Source: Amycolatopsis sp. CA-230715 (GTDB lineage: Bacteria > Actinomycetota > Actinomycetes > Mycobacteriales > Pseudonocardiaceae). Taken from it: a stretch of DNA of 64,000 nt. The stretch is from contig NZ_CP059997.1 of assembly GCF_018736145.1 (NCBI RefSeq), forward strand, positions 7,625,501 to 7,689,500. Direction: 5' to 3'. Both the position numbers and the translations under genes were made by a program. This document shows, one piece after another, positions 49,343 to 57,929 of the stretch (its first letter is position 1; each line of letters starts with the position of its first letter). A model generated the notes under the pieces. The model ran no database searches. It had not been told where the DNA came from and saw nothing but the letters and a program-made list of their open reading frames with translations.

Positions 49343-50173
49343 ATGACGCGCGTGCTCATCACCGGTGTCCGCGGCAAGACGGGGCAGCCCCTCGCCGAAC
49401 AACTCGCCGCCCGCGCCGGAGTGGAGGTGCTGGGCGGCAGCGCTGATCCCGCCGCGGTGTCGATCGCCGGGGTCCGGCCCGTGGCGTTCTCCTGGGACGA
49501 TCCGTCGACCTGGGGTCCGGCCGCGGCCGGGATCGACGCGCTGTTCCTGGTCCGGCCGGATCTGGAGCAGGCGCCCGAACTCATCGAGAAGCTGCTCGCC
49601 GTCATCCCGGCCGACGCGCGGGTGACCTTGCTGTCCGAATTGGACGCGGACTCGATCGGGGAGGGGAGCTGGGCCGTGCGCGCGGAGGACGCGGTGCGCC
49701 GGGGCGGGCACCCGTGGACGCTGCTCCGGCCGTCGTGGTTCATGCAGGTGTTCACCGATCGCCGGTACTACCGCGACGAACTGGTGCGCGACGCCACGTT
49801 GACCTTCCCGGCGAACGGCGCGGAGGTGGCGTGGATCGACACCAGGGACATCGCCGCGGTCGCGGTGCGCACCCTGCTCGAAGACGGGCACGACGGCAAG
49901 ACCTACGAACTTTCCGGTCCCGCCGCGCTCACGCTCCCGCGCACCGCCGAACTGCTTTCGGCAGCGGTGGGGAAAACTGTTGCGCACCAAGACATTTCGA
50001 TCGGCGAAGCGGTGGGCGGGTTTTCCGGGTTCGAGCGCGAGGAATTCACTGTGACGTTCGAGCGCATCCGGGACGGGGTCTTCGCGGCGGTGACCGGTGC
50101 GGTCGAAGAGGTGACCGGCGGTCCCGCCCGCTCGCTGGAGCAGTTCCTCGCCGATACCGGACCGCTGAACTGA
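49343..50173 (+). CDS. NmrA-like NAD(P)-binding protein
   Basis: A 276-residue atypical short-chain dehydrogenase/NmrA-like protein. The N-terminal TRVLITGVRGKTGQPLAEQL is a GxxGxxG dinucleotide loop, ALFLVRPD and RPSWFMQVF match the family's later strands, and AWIDTRDIAAVAVRTLLEDG is the usual C-terminal motif. Typical catalytic Tyr-x-x-x-Lys is not evident, so it may sense NADP or act as a quinone-type oxidoreductase, as MarR-linked relatives do. GGAGG precedes the ATG. It is probably controlled by the divergent MarR protein. Confidence 0.87.
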   Translation: MTRVLITGVRGKTGQPLAEQLAARAGVEVLGGSADPAAVSIAGVRPVAFSWDDPSTWGPAAAGIDALFLVRPDLEQAPELIEKLLAVIPADARVTLLSELDADSIGEGSWAVRAEDAVRRGGHPWTLLRPSWFMQVFTDRRYYRDELVRDATLTFPANGAEVAWIDTRDIAAVAVRTLLEDGHDGKTYELSGPAALTLPRTAELLSAAVGKTVAHQDISIGEAVGGFSGFEREEFTVTFERIRDGVFAAVTGAVEEVTGGPARSLEQFLADTGPLN

Positions 50174-50196
50174 AGCGGCGGGCCTTCGCGTGCCGT

Positions 50197-50239
50197 GAAA
50201 GTGACCTTCGGGGAATCCAGCGCCCCGAAGGTCACTTTC
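50197..50239. repeat. intact palindromic intergenic repeat (REP-like)
   Basis: Perfect 17-bp arms gaaagtgaccttcgggg (50197-50213) and its complement (50223-50239) with a 9-base loop, in the convergent space between the NmrA-like and monooxygenase genes. It is the cleanest copy of the family whose split halves flank the island. It may also act as a terminator. Confidence 0.85.
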
Positions 50240-50263
50240 GGGGCATCGCGGCCCGCGGTCCGT

Positions 50264-50557
50264 CTAGGCGAGCGCCGGGACGAGCCGCCTGACCGTCATC
50301 GGTTCGGCCAGCACGAGATCGAGCACCTGCCGCACGTGCTCGAAGTGCGCGGTGCGGAAGTGCGCGTCGAGCGCGTCCGGGCCGGTCCACTCCTCGACGA
50401 CGATCATGCGCCCGGTGTGGTTCGGGTCGGCGTACGGGCGGTAGGCGAGGCAGCCGGGTTCGTCGAGCGACGGTTCGATCATCGCTTCCAGCGCGGTGCG
50501 AAGCCGGTCCTCTTTCCCTTGTGCGGCAAGGCATTCCGCCACCACGAAGAGCGTCAT
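50264..50557 (-). CDS. antibiotic biosynthesis monooxygenase (ABM) domain protein
   Basis: A 97-residue single-domain protein with the dimeric alpha-beta barrel fold of quinol monooxygenases: TLFVVAECLAAQGKEDRLRT, EPGCLAYRPYADPNHTGRMI, VVEEWTGPDALDAHFRTAHF. It is translationally coupled to the aldo/keto reductase gene upstream (ATGA overlap). Enzymes of this type oxidise quinols or polyketide intermediates without cofactor, but many members have no known substrate. Confidence 0.85.
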   Translation of the reverse strand: MTLFVVAECLAAQGKEDRLRTALEAMIEPSLDEPGCLAYRPYADPNHTGRMIVVEEWTGPDALDAHFRTAHFEHVRQVLDLVLAEPMTVRRLVPALA

Positions 50558-51603
50558 CGGACCGGGCCGGTGCCCGCGCCGGACGCGGTGATCGCGGCCG
50601 CGATCTCGTCGAGGTCCTCGCCGGTCAGCTCGACCCCGCCCGCGTTCGCCCAGCCGTCCACCTGCGCGGCCTTGCGCGCGCCGACGATCGCCCCGGTGAT
50701 CCCCGGCCAGGCGAGGACCCACGCGATCGCGGTCTCGGCGACGGTGGCACCGCGTCGTTCGGCGATCGGGCGCAGGGCGTCCGCCACCGCGAGATTGGCT
50801 TCGAGGTGCTCGGTGAAGTCGGGGTGTGTCGCCCGCCAGTCGTCCTCGGGAAGGTTCGCGACACGCGCGGCCGAGAAGGCGCCGGTGAGCAGGCCTGACT
50901 GCAGGGGCGAGTAGACGATGACGCCCGTTTCGTGCTGGTGCGCCCACGCGATCTCGGCCGCGGCGGACCGGTTGATCGCCGAGAACGGCGGCTGGATCGC
51001 GTCGACGTGGGCGATCGCTTCGGCGACGTCGAGTTGCTCCGCGGAGTGGTTGGACAGCCCGATCGCGCGGATCTTTCCTTCGGCCTTGAGATCGGCCATC
51101 ACCTGCCAGTACTCGGCGAGCGGGGTCGCGTCGGGGGAGACCTCACCGCCGCCGACGCCCGCCGTCTCGCCGATCGGCGTGCCGGTGTCGGGCCAGTGCA
51201 CCTGGTACAGGTCGATGTGGTCGATTTCCATGCGCCGCAACGAGTCTTCGAGTTCGCGGCGCACGCTGGCGGGTTTCATGGTGCGCAGGGGGAGCTGCGA
51301 GCGGTCTTCGGGATCCCAGACGAGACCGGCCTTCGTGAACACGTACGGGCGGTCGGCTTCGGGCAGACCGGAGAGGGCCTTGCCGACGAGCCGTTCGGCG
51401 TGCCCGAGCCCGTACACAGCCGCGGTGTCGATCCAGTTGACGCCCGATTCGACGGCGTGCCGGATCGCGGCGACGGACTCGGCGTCGTCGGTGGCGCCCC
51501 AGCCGAAGCCCCAGTCCGTGCCGGAAACCGCCCACGAGCCGAAGCCGACGCGGCTGATGTCCATGCCGGTACGGCCGAGCGGGCGGGTGGGGAGTGCGGT
51601 CAT
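50554..51603 (-). CDS. aldo/keto reductase
   Basis: A 349-residue aldo/keto reductase. The N-terminal strand LPTRPLGRTGMDISRVGFGS leads to the catalytic tetrad: Asp in NWIDTAAVYGLGHAER with the Tyr nearby, Lys in VFTKAGLVWD, and His in DLYQVHWPDTGTPIGE. NADP-binding residues lie near the C-terminus (ITGAIVGARKAAQVDGW). An AAGGAAG sequence precedes ATG 51603. It overlaps the ABM gene and is divergent from an XRE regulator. Substrate unknown. Confidence 0.9.
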   Translation of the reverse strand: MTALPTRPLGRTGMDISRVGFGSWAVSGTDWGFGWGATDDAESVAAIRHAVESGVNWIDTAAVYGLGHAERLVGKALSGLPEADRPYVFTKAGLVWDPEDRSQLPLRTMKPASVRRELEDSLRRMEIDHIDLYQVHWPDTGTPIGETAGVGGGEVSPDATPLAEYWQVMADLKAEGKIRAIGLSNHSAEQLDVAEAIAHVDAIQPPFSAINRSAAAEIAWAHQHETGVIVYSPLQSGLLTGAFSAARVANLPEDDWRATHPDFTEHLEANLAVADALRPIAERRGATVAETAIAWVLAWPGITGAIVGARKAAQVDGWANAGGVELTGEDLDEIAAAITASGAGTGPVR

Positions 51604-51736
51604 GTCTGCTTCCTTCGAGGTAGGCGGTGTTCGTGCCATCGAGCCTGTCCGGTGGCGAACGGCCTACCCAGTGGCGCGCGCTGCCTGGGCACGGCAGGAC
51701 CAGGTTCACGCGTGCGGGGTGGGCGAAGATGGGCGC

Positions 51737-52591
51737 ATGGCATTGGACAGGCGCGCCGAGCTGGGCGAGTTCTTGAGGTCCCGTCGTGCCCGGCTGCGGC
51801 CCGAGGAGCTGGGTCTGCCGGACTACGGCGGCCGCCGCCGCGTTCCCGGGTTGCGGAGGGAGGAGCTGGCGAGGCTGGCCGGGGTCAGCGTCGACCACTA
51901 CGTGCGCCTGGAACAGGGCCGCACGCTGCACTTCTCGGAAGCCGTGCTGGACGCGGTCGCGCGGGCGCTTCGGCTCGACCCGGTGGAGCGCGGGCACCTG
52001 TACCGGCTCGCCCGCCCGTGGTCCGGCGAGGAAACGGCCGCCGAGCCGCAGCACGTGCGGGCGGGCCTTCGCCAGTTGCTGGCCTCGGCCGGGGACGTGC
52101 CCGCCTACGTCGTCGGCCGGAACCTCGACCTGCTGGCCTGGAACCGACTGGCCGCGGCGCTGATCACGGACTTCGGCGCGTTGCCGCCGGCCGAGCGCAA
52201 CCTCGCGCGCCTGATCTTCCTCGACGAGGGCGTGCGCGCGATGTACGCGAACTGGGAGGGCAAGGCTCGTGACGTCGCCGCCTACCTGCGGCTCGACGCG
52301 GCCCGCCGCCCCGGTGACCCGGAAACCGCCGCGCTCGTCGCCGAGCTGTCCGCGGTGAGCCCCGGTTTCCGGGAGGTCTGGTCCGCGCACCACGTCAAGG
52401 AGAAGACCCACGGCCGGTGCGTGTACCGGCACCCGGTCGTCGGGATCCTCGATCTGGGGTTCGAGACGCTGCGCTTTCCCGACGACCCCGACCAGGCGCT
52501 CGTCGTGCACACCGTCGAAGAGGGAACGCCGGCGCAGTCCGCTCTACGGCTGCTCGCCCAGCTCGCCGACGAGGGGGTCTCCGCGCGCTGA
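51737..52591 (+). CDS. XRE-family regulator with MmyB-like ligand-binding domain
   Basis: A 284-residue regulator. The N-terminal helix-turn-helix includes RVPGLRREELARLAGVSVDHY and VRLEQGRTLHFSEAVLDAVA, the form typical of this actinobacterial group. The C-terminal MmyB-like domain starts VPAYVVGRNLDLLAWNRLAA and includes NLARLIFLDEGVRAMYANWE, a PAS-like fold thought to bind fatty acids. It is divergent from the aldo/keto reductase, the usual arrangement in which the regulator controls the neighbouring oxidoreductase. Confidence 0.9.
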   Translation: MALDRRAELGEFLRSRRARLRPEELGLPDYGGRRRVPGLRREELARLAGVSVDHYVRLEQGRTLHFSEAVLDAVARALRLDPVERGHLYRLARPWSGEETAAEPQHVRAGLRQLLASAGDVPAYVVGRNLDLLAWNRLAAALITDFGALPPAERNLARLIFLDEGVRAMYANWEGKARDVAAYLRLDAARRPGDPETAALVAELSAVSPGFREVWSAHHVKEKTHGRCVYRHPVVGILDLGFETLRFPDDPDQALVVHTVEEGTPAQSALRLLAQLADEGVSAR

Positions 52592-52695
52592 GCGACTTCC
52601 GGGTTGCTGCAAGCGAGTGTTCATAGTTGCTCGAAAGGTGATCACAATCTACATTTGTGCGCACCACTCGCCGCGGCCATGGATCGGAGATCTCC

Positions 52696-55356
52696 ATGCG
52701 GCTCACCTCTCGACGTCTTCGCACCGGATTGCGCGCCACCACGCTGGGTGTGCTCGGGGTGCTCACCGCCGCGGCGCTCGCCCCGGCCGCGCAGGCTGCC
52801 ACCCCGGCCACCGGCACGCTCTCGCTCGACGGCGACCACACCGTCACCTGGCAGAGCCCGCACTACGACAAGGCGAACACGCCGAAGCCGCAGGAGTGCG
52901 CGAAACCCGATCCGGACAACAAGGTGTGCGACCGCTTCGACCTCACCGTGGACGTCCCGGCGAGCTACTGGGCCGACAACCCGAACGGCGGCGTGCCGAT
53001 CTCGATCGCCTGGGCGAACAAGGCGAACGACTTCGATCTCTACGTCTACGACTCGGCGGGCAAGAAGGTCGCCGAGAGCGCGGGCGCCGGGAACGTCGAG
53101 GCGACCGTCATCCCGAACGCGTCCGGTCTCTACCACGTGGTCGTGGTGCCCTACTCGGTGACGAACGACGCCTACACCGGCAAGGTGGACCTGCCGCAGC
53201 CGACCGATATCGGCGCGGTCACCGGGTTTTCGCGCACCGAGGGCACCTACGACGTCGCGGCGGGGGCGGCGAAGGTCAAAGTGGACTTCGTCGCCGACGA
53301 CCGGTTCCGGCTGCGGGTTGCCCCGGACGGCGTGTTCACCGATCCGGCCGGCAGCGAGATCGTCCGCACCACGCCACCGACGATCAAGAACACGCGCTCG
53401 TGGGACGCGGGCGAGTACTACGCGATCGCCAGCGCGAAGCTGGTGCTGCGCGTCTACAAGCAGCCGATGCGGTTCGCACTGTACCGGACGGACAACCGGA
53501 CCGTGGTGTGGCGCGAGGACAAGGGGCTGCGCTGGACCGAGCAGGGCATGCGGCAGAGCCTGGCGCGCGGCGCGAACGAGCAGTTCTTCGGCGCCGGCGA
53601 GCAGAACGGTTCGTTCTCGCACCGCGACCACGTGGTGAACGTCGCGAACAACACGAACTGGGACGAGGGCGGTTATCCGAACTCCCAGCCGTTCTACGTC
53701 TCCAGCGCGGGCTACGGGGTCTTCCGCAACACCTTCGCGCCAGGGGTCTACAACTTCGGCGATCCGGTGCGCACCGGGCAGCAGGAGAAGCGGCTCGACG
53801 CCTACTACTTCACCGGTGACGTCAAATCCGTCATCGGGCAGTACACCTCGCTCGTCGGAAAGCCTTTCATGCCACCGGTTTACGGCCTCGAACCCGGTGA
53901 CTCCGACTGCTACCTGCACAACGCGAACCGGGGCGAGCGGCACACGCTGGACTCGCTCAAGATCGCGAAGGGGTACGCGGACAACCAGATGCCGCTCGGC
54001 TGGATGCTCGTCAACGACGGCTACGGCTGCGGCTACGAAAACCTGCAGCAGACCGGGGACGGGCTGCGCCAGTACAACGCGCAACTCGGCCTGTGGACCG
54101 AAAACGGCCTGCCCAACCAGAACGAAGAGGTCAAGGCGGGCGTGCGGGTGCGGAAACTGGACGTGGCCTGGGTCGGCGGCGGCTACCAGTTCGCGTTGAA
54201 CGGGTGCGATCAGGCGAAGGCCGGGATCGAGCAGAACAGCGACGCGCGCGGGTTCGTGTGGCTGCCGGTTTCGTGGGCTGGCGCGCAGCGCTGCGGCGTG
54301 CTGTGGAGCGGTGACCAGAAGCTCACCTGGGACTACCTGCGCTGGCAGATCCCGACCTACGCGGGCGCCACGATGTCCGGGATCGCCTACAACACCGGCG
54401 ACGTCGGCTCGATCTACGGCCACGACCCGAAGATGTACGCGCGCGATCTGCAGTGGAAGGCGTTCCTGCCCGCCATCATGACGATGGACGGCTGGGCGCC
54501 GAAGGACCAGCAGCCGTGGGTCGACGGCGAGCCGTACACCTCGATCAACCGGAAGTACCTGCAGCTCAAGGAAAGGCTGCTGCCGTACATGTACACCCTC
54601 GCCGAGCAGGCGCACCGCGACGGGGTCGGCCCGGTGCGCCCGCTGGCGCTGGAGTACCCGGACGACCCGGTCACCGCGACCGACGCGGCGAAGTACGAGT
54701 TCCTGCTTGGCAAGGACTTCCTGGTCGCGCCGGTGTACTCGGACACCGAGACCAGGGACGGCATCTACCTGCCGAAGGGCACCTGGGTGGACTACTGGAC
54801 TCAGAAAACGTACCAGGGCCCGACCACGATCAACGGCTACCACGCCCCGCTCGACACGCTGCCGCTGTTCACCCGGGCCGGTGCGGTGGTGCCGATGTGG
54901 CCGAAGGGCACGCTGTCGTGGCAGAACCGGGACAAGTCCGAATTGGACTACGACGTGTACGCGCAGGGGAACTCCGACTACACCCTCTACGAGGACGACG
55001 GCGTCACCCGTGACTTCGCGAAGAACGCGTCGGCGACGCAACGGGTCGAAGTGCGCACGCTGGGCACCGGGCACGGCATCACCACGGTGTCGGTCGGCGC
55101 GAGTACCGGGAACTACCAGGGCAAGGTCGGCTCGCGCTCGTACCAGTTCACCGTGCACGCCGGTGCCGCGCCCGGCATCGTGCTCAGCGGTGGCACCGTC
55201 CTCAAGCGACAGTCCACTCAGGAGGGCTACGACCGGGCGGCGACGGGCTGGTTCGTCGACGCGAAGGGTGTGACCCACGTGAAGACGGCGAAGCAGTCCA
55301 CCGACCGGGGCTTCGACGTGCGGCTCGTCGGCGCCGGAGCCATCGCCGGTCGCTGA
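52696..55356 (+). CDS. secreted glycoside hydrolase family 31 protein
   Basis: An 886-residue exported glycosidase. A signal peptide (LGVLTAAALAPAAQA) is followed by an N-terminal beta-rich module (about 45-180, VTWQSPHYDK... region) similar to a PPC-type domain. The GH31 part follows: ANEQFFGAGEQNGSF, GWMLVNDGYGCGYEN, and the nucleophile in RKLDVAWVGGG (Asp near residue 489). The acid is probably Asp near residue 569 in YNTGDVGSIYG. C-terminal beta domains close the protein (LPKGTWVDYWTQKTYQG). GGAG lies before ATG 52696. GH31 enzymes cleave alpha-glucosides, alpha-xylosides or related sugars; the substrate is not evident. A secreted partner gene follows by 27 bp. Confidence 0.87.
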   Translation: MRLTSRRLRTGLRATTLGVLGVLTAAALAPAAQAATPATGTLSLDGDHTVTWQSPHYDKANTPKPQECAKPDPDNKVCDRFDLTVDVPASYWADNPNGGVPISIAWANKANDFDLYVYDSAGKKVAESAGAGNVEATVIPNASGLYHVVVVPYSVTNDAYTGKVDLPQPTDIGAVTGFSRTEGTYDVAAGAAKVKVDFVADDRFRLRVAPDGVFTDPAGSEIVRTTPPTIKNTRSWDAGEYYAIASAKLVLRVYKQPMRFALYRTDNRTVVWREDKGLRWTEQGMRQSLARGANEQFFGAGEQNGSFSHRDHVVNVANNTNWDEGGYPNSQPFYVSSAGYGVFRNTFAPGVYNFGDPVRTGQQEKRLDAYYFTGDVKSVIGQYTSLVGKPFMPPVYGLEPGDSDCYLHNANRGERHTLDSLKIAKGYADNQMPLGWMLVNDGYGCGYENLQQTGDGLRQYNAQLGLWTENGLPNQNEEVKAGVRVRKLDVAWVGGGYQFALNGCDQAKAGIEQNSDARGFVWLPVSWAGAQRCGVLWSGDQKLTWDYLRWQIPTYAGATMSGIAYNTGDVGSIYGHDPKMYARDLQWKAFLPAIMTMDGWAPKDQQPWVDGEPYTSINRKYLQLKERLLPYMYTLAEQAHRDGVGPVRPLALEYPDDPVTATDAAKYEFLLGKDFLVAPVYSDTETRDGIYLPKGTWVDYWTQKTYQGPTTINGYHAPLDTLPLFTRAGAVVPMWPKGTLSWQNRDKSELDYDVYAQGNSDYTLYEDDGVTRDFAKNASATQRVEVRTLGTGHGITTVSVGASTGNYQGKVGSRSYQFTVHAGAAPGIVLSGGTVLKRQSTQEGYDRAATGWFVDAKGVTHVKTAKQSTDRGFDVRLVGAGAIAGR

Positions 55357-55383
55357 GCATTCCTTTGGCAGAAAGGAAGAACG

Positions 55384-56121
55384 ATGCGAAAAGCGCTACT
55401 GACGACCGTGCTCGCGCTCACCGCCGCGGTGACCGCCGCGCCGTCGGCCGGGGCGGACACCGCGGCGATCGGGCAAACCCCCGGTACCTACTCGCCGTGG
55501 TTGGCGCCGGGCAACGCGTCCTGGTTCACCATGCCGATGAAGCTGCAGCACGATCCGGGGAACTACAACGCCTACTGGTCGACGCAGTTCTCGTTCACCG
55601 GTGACGCCAGCGCCTACACCGGTTTCCAGACCCACCGCGACGGCGGCGGCATGTTCCTGGTGTCGGTGTGGGGTGGCACCGGCGCGGTCGCCGGGAACAA
55701 CGGCTCGTACTGCCAGGACTTTTCCGAGGGCGGTACCGGGAAGACCTGCCGCAACAATGCCCGCCCCGTCGAAGGGCACCAGTACGAACTGAGCGGCGTC
55801 AAGCAGGGCGACGGGAGCTGGCGCTTCTCCTACGTGGACCTCACCGCGAACACGAGCACCACGCTCGGCACGATCTCCTTCGGCGGCGGCAACGACGTCG
55901 AAGCGGGCTCGTTCAACAGCTGGACCGAGTACTTCGACTGGAACGACCCGTCGACGGTGTGCGCCGACGCGAAGTATTCGAAACTGCTGTTCGGGCAGCC
56001 GCGGACCAGCGCGGGGCTCGGCAAGTACGGCTCGCCGTACACGTCGAAGACCTGTGCCGACATCGCGAAGGTCACCGTCGGCTCGGGCGGGGCCACGCAC
56101 GAGGACGGCATCGGGCAGTAG
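55384..56121 (+). CDS. secreted protein, DUF3472-like
   Basis: A 245-residue exported protein with an N-terminal signal (LLTTVLALTAAVTAAPSAGA). The mature part is rich in Gly, Trp, Tyr and Ser with aromatic strands (SWFTMPMKLQHDPGNYNAYW; GFQTHRDGGGMFLVSVWGGT; SFNSWTEYFDWNDPSTVCAD) and four or so cysteines. It resembles the beta-sandwich DUF3472 family, which accompanies carbohydrate-active enzymes, but the match is by eye. AAGGAAG precedes the ATG. Close linkage with the GH31 gene suggests a shared extracellular role in polysaccharide use. Confidence 0.75.
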   Translation: MRKALLTTVLALTAAVTAAPSAGADTAAIGQTPGTYSPWLAPGNASWFTMPMKLQHDPGNYNAYWSTQFSFTGDASAYTGFQTHRDGGGMFLVSVWGGTGAVAGNNGSYCQDFSEGGTGKTCRNNARPVEGHQYELSGVKQGDGSWRFSYVDLTANTSTTLGTISFGGGNDVEAGSFNSWTEYFDWNDPSTVCADAKYSKLLFGQPRTSAGLGKYGSPYTSKTCADIAKVTVGSGGATHEDGIGQ

Positions 56122-56198
56122 TTTTCAGGCGCAGTAGTTCCTGGTCGACACACCGCTGTGTGCTTTTGCCGGAGTCGCCGACCGGGTATCAACGGGGT

Positions 56199-57782
56199 AT
56201 GAACGATCGGCGCCTGGCGAAGTACCGGGAGATGCGCGACTTCTCCCGCACCGCCGAGCCGTCCGGGAGCGCGGCGGCGAAGGCGGGGAAGCGGTTCGTC
56301 GTGCAGCGCCACCGCGCCCGTCGCCGCCACTACGACGTGCGCCTCGAACTCGACGGCGTCCTGGTGAGCTGGGCCGTGCCGAAGGGCCCGACGCTCGACC
56401 CCGACGTACGGCGGATGGCCGTGCACGTCGAAGACCACCCGGTCGAATACGCCGATTTCGAGGGCGTGATCCCGGCGGGCGAGTACGGCGGTGGCGACGT
56501 CATCGTGTGGGACCGCGGCACCTGGGAGCCGGTGGACACCGACGACCCGCTCGAGGCGATCGAGGCGGGCAACCTGCACTTCGACCTGTTCGGCGAAAAG
56601 CTGGCAGGCCGGTTCGTGCTGGTCAGGCCGAAGCGCAGGGACGCGGACAAGGACCAGTGGCTGCTGCTGCACAAGCACGACGACCACGCGGAGAAGGGCT
56701 GGGACGCCGAGGACCATCCGCGCTCGGTCAAGAGCGGCCGCACCAACGACGAGGTGGCCGCCGATCCGGACGCGCTGTGGCGCGGTGACCTGCCCGCGGC
56801 CGAGGCCGAGATTCCGATGGCGCGCCAGCACTGGGCCGGTCCGACCAAGGAGGAGCTGAAGGAACTGGCTTCGCTCGGCGAAAAGGGCACGTGGCACGTA
56901 GACGGCCGGAAGGTCGCGCTGACCAACCTGGACAAGGTGCTCTTCCCGCCGCGCGGCAAGGAGAAGCCGGTGACGAAGCGCAACCTGATCCGGTACTACG
57001 CCGAGATCGCGCCGGTGATGCTGCCCTACCTCGCCGCCCGCCCGCTCAACACGCACCGCTTCCCGGCAGGCGTCGACCAGCCGGGTTTCTGGCAGAAGGC
57101 GGCACCGAGCCACGCGCCGGACTGGCTCAAGCAGTGGCACTACGAGCAGGCCGGTCCCGGCGATTCCCAGTACTACCTCGTGCCGGACAGCGTGGCGGCA
57201 CTGGCCTGGCTGGCCAACTACGGCGCGCTGGAACTGCACGCCTGGACTTCGCAGGTGCTGGACGTGGAACGTCCGACGTGGGCGCTGTTTGACATCGATC
57301 CCGGCGAGCACACCTCGTTCGAGGACGTGGTGGTGCTCGCCCGCCTGCACCGCACGGCGCTGGAGCACCTCGGCGTCGAAGGCAGGCCCAAGGTCACCGG
57401 CCAGCGCGGCATCCAGGTGTGGGTGCCCGTCGAGCCGTGCTACACCTTCGCCGAGACGCGGGCGTGGGTCGAGACGGTGTCCAAGGCGATCGGCCGCACC
57501 CTGCCCGAACTGGTCAGCTGGGCGTGGACGCGGGACAAGCGCCACGGTCTCGCGCGCCTGGACTACACCCAGAACGTCCGCAACAAGACGCTGGTCGCGC
57601 CGTACAGCGTCCGCCCGCGGCCGGGCGCGCCGGTGTCGGTGCCGATCGAATGGGACGAGCTCGACGACCCGAAGCTCGCCCCGGACCGGTGGACCGTGCG
57701 GTCCGTCCTCAAGCGCGTCAAGGACAAGGGCGACCCGTTCTCGGCGCTGCTCGGTGCCCGGCAGCGCCTGCCGAAGCTGTGA
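56199..57782 (+). CDS. LigD-type protein: 3'-phosphoesterase plus primase-polymerase domain, no ligase domain
   Basis: A 527-residue DNA-repair protein with two LigD modules. Residues 25-190 are the 3'-phosphoesterase (FVVQRHRARRRHYDVRLEL with its metal-binding His and Asp; VPKGPTLDPDVRRMAVHVED; ADFEGVIPAGEYGGG). Residues 235-520 are the polymerase/primase (KVALTNLDKVLFPP, THRFPAGVDQPGFWQKAAP, WALFDIDPGEHTSFEDV with catalytic Asp pair, KVTGQRGIQVWVPVE, LDYTQNVRNKTLVAPYSVRP). The ATP-dependent ligase domain is missing. In this type of Ku-dependent end joining the ligase would be supplied separately. No ku gene lies in the window. Confidence 0.9.
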   Translation: MNDRRLAKYREMRDFSRTAEPSGSAAAKAGKRFVVQRHRARRRHYDVRLELDGVLVSWAVPKGPTLDPDVRRMAVHVEDHPVEYADFEGVIPAGEYGGGDVIVWDRGTWEPVDTDDPLEAIEAGNLHFDLFGEKLAGRFVLVRPKRRDADKDQWLLLHKHDDHAEKGWDAEDHPRSVKSGRTNDEVAADPDALWRGDLPAAEAEIPMARQHWAGPTKEELKELASLGEKGTWHVDGRKVALTNLDKVLFPPRGKEKPVTKRNLIRYYAEIAPVMLPYLAARPLNTHRFPAGVDQPGFWQKAAPSHAPDWLKQWHYEQAGPGDSQYYLVPDSVAALAWLANYGALELHAWTSQVLDVERPTWALFDIDPGEHTSFEDVVVLARLHRTALEHLGVEGRPKVTGQRGIQVWVPVEPCYTFAETRAWVETVSKAIGRTLPELVSWAWTRDKRHGLARLDYTQNVRNKTLVAPYSVRPRPGAPVSVPIEWDELDDPKLAPDRWTVRSVLKRVKDKGDPFSALLGARQRLPKL

Positions 57783-57929
57783 CCGGCACTTCCAACGGGG
57801 GAACAAGTTCCGGCTCCCGTCTGCCGAGTTAGTGCACGAAGGGTCAGCGAAGACGAGCCGCATGGGCGGTGGAGCGGTCCGCGACCGTAGGTCATACTGC
57901 GGGAGCGACTCGGAGCGGGAGGTATCACG

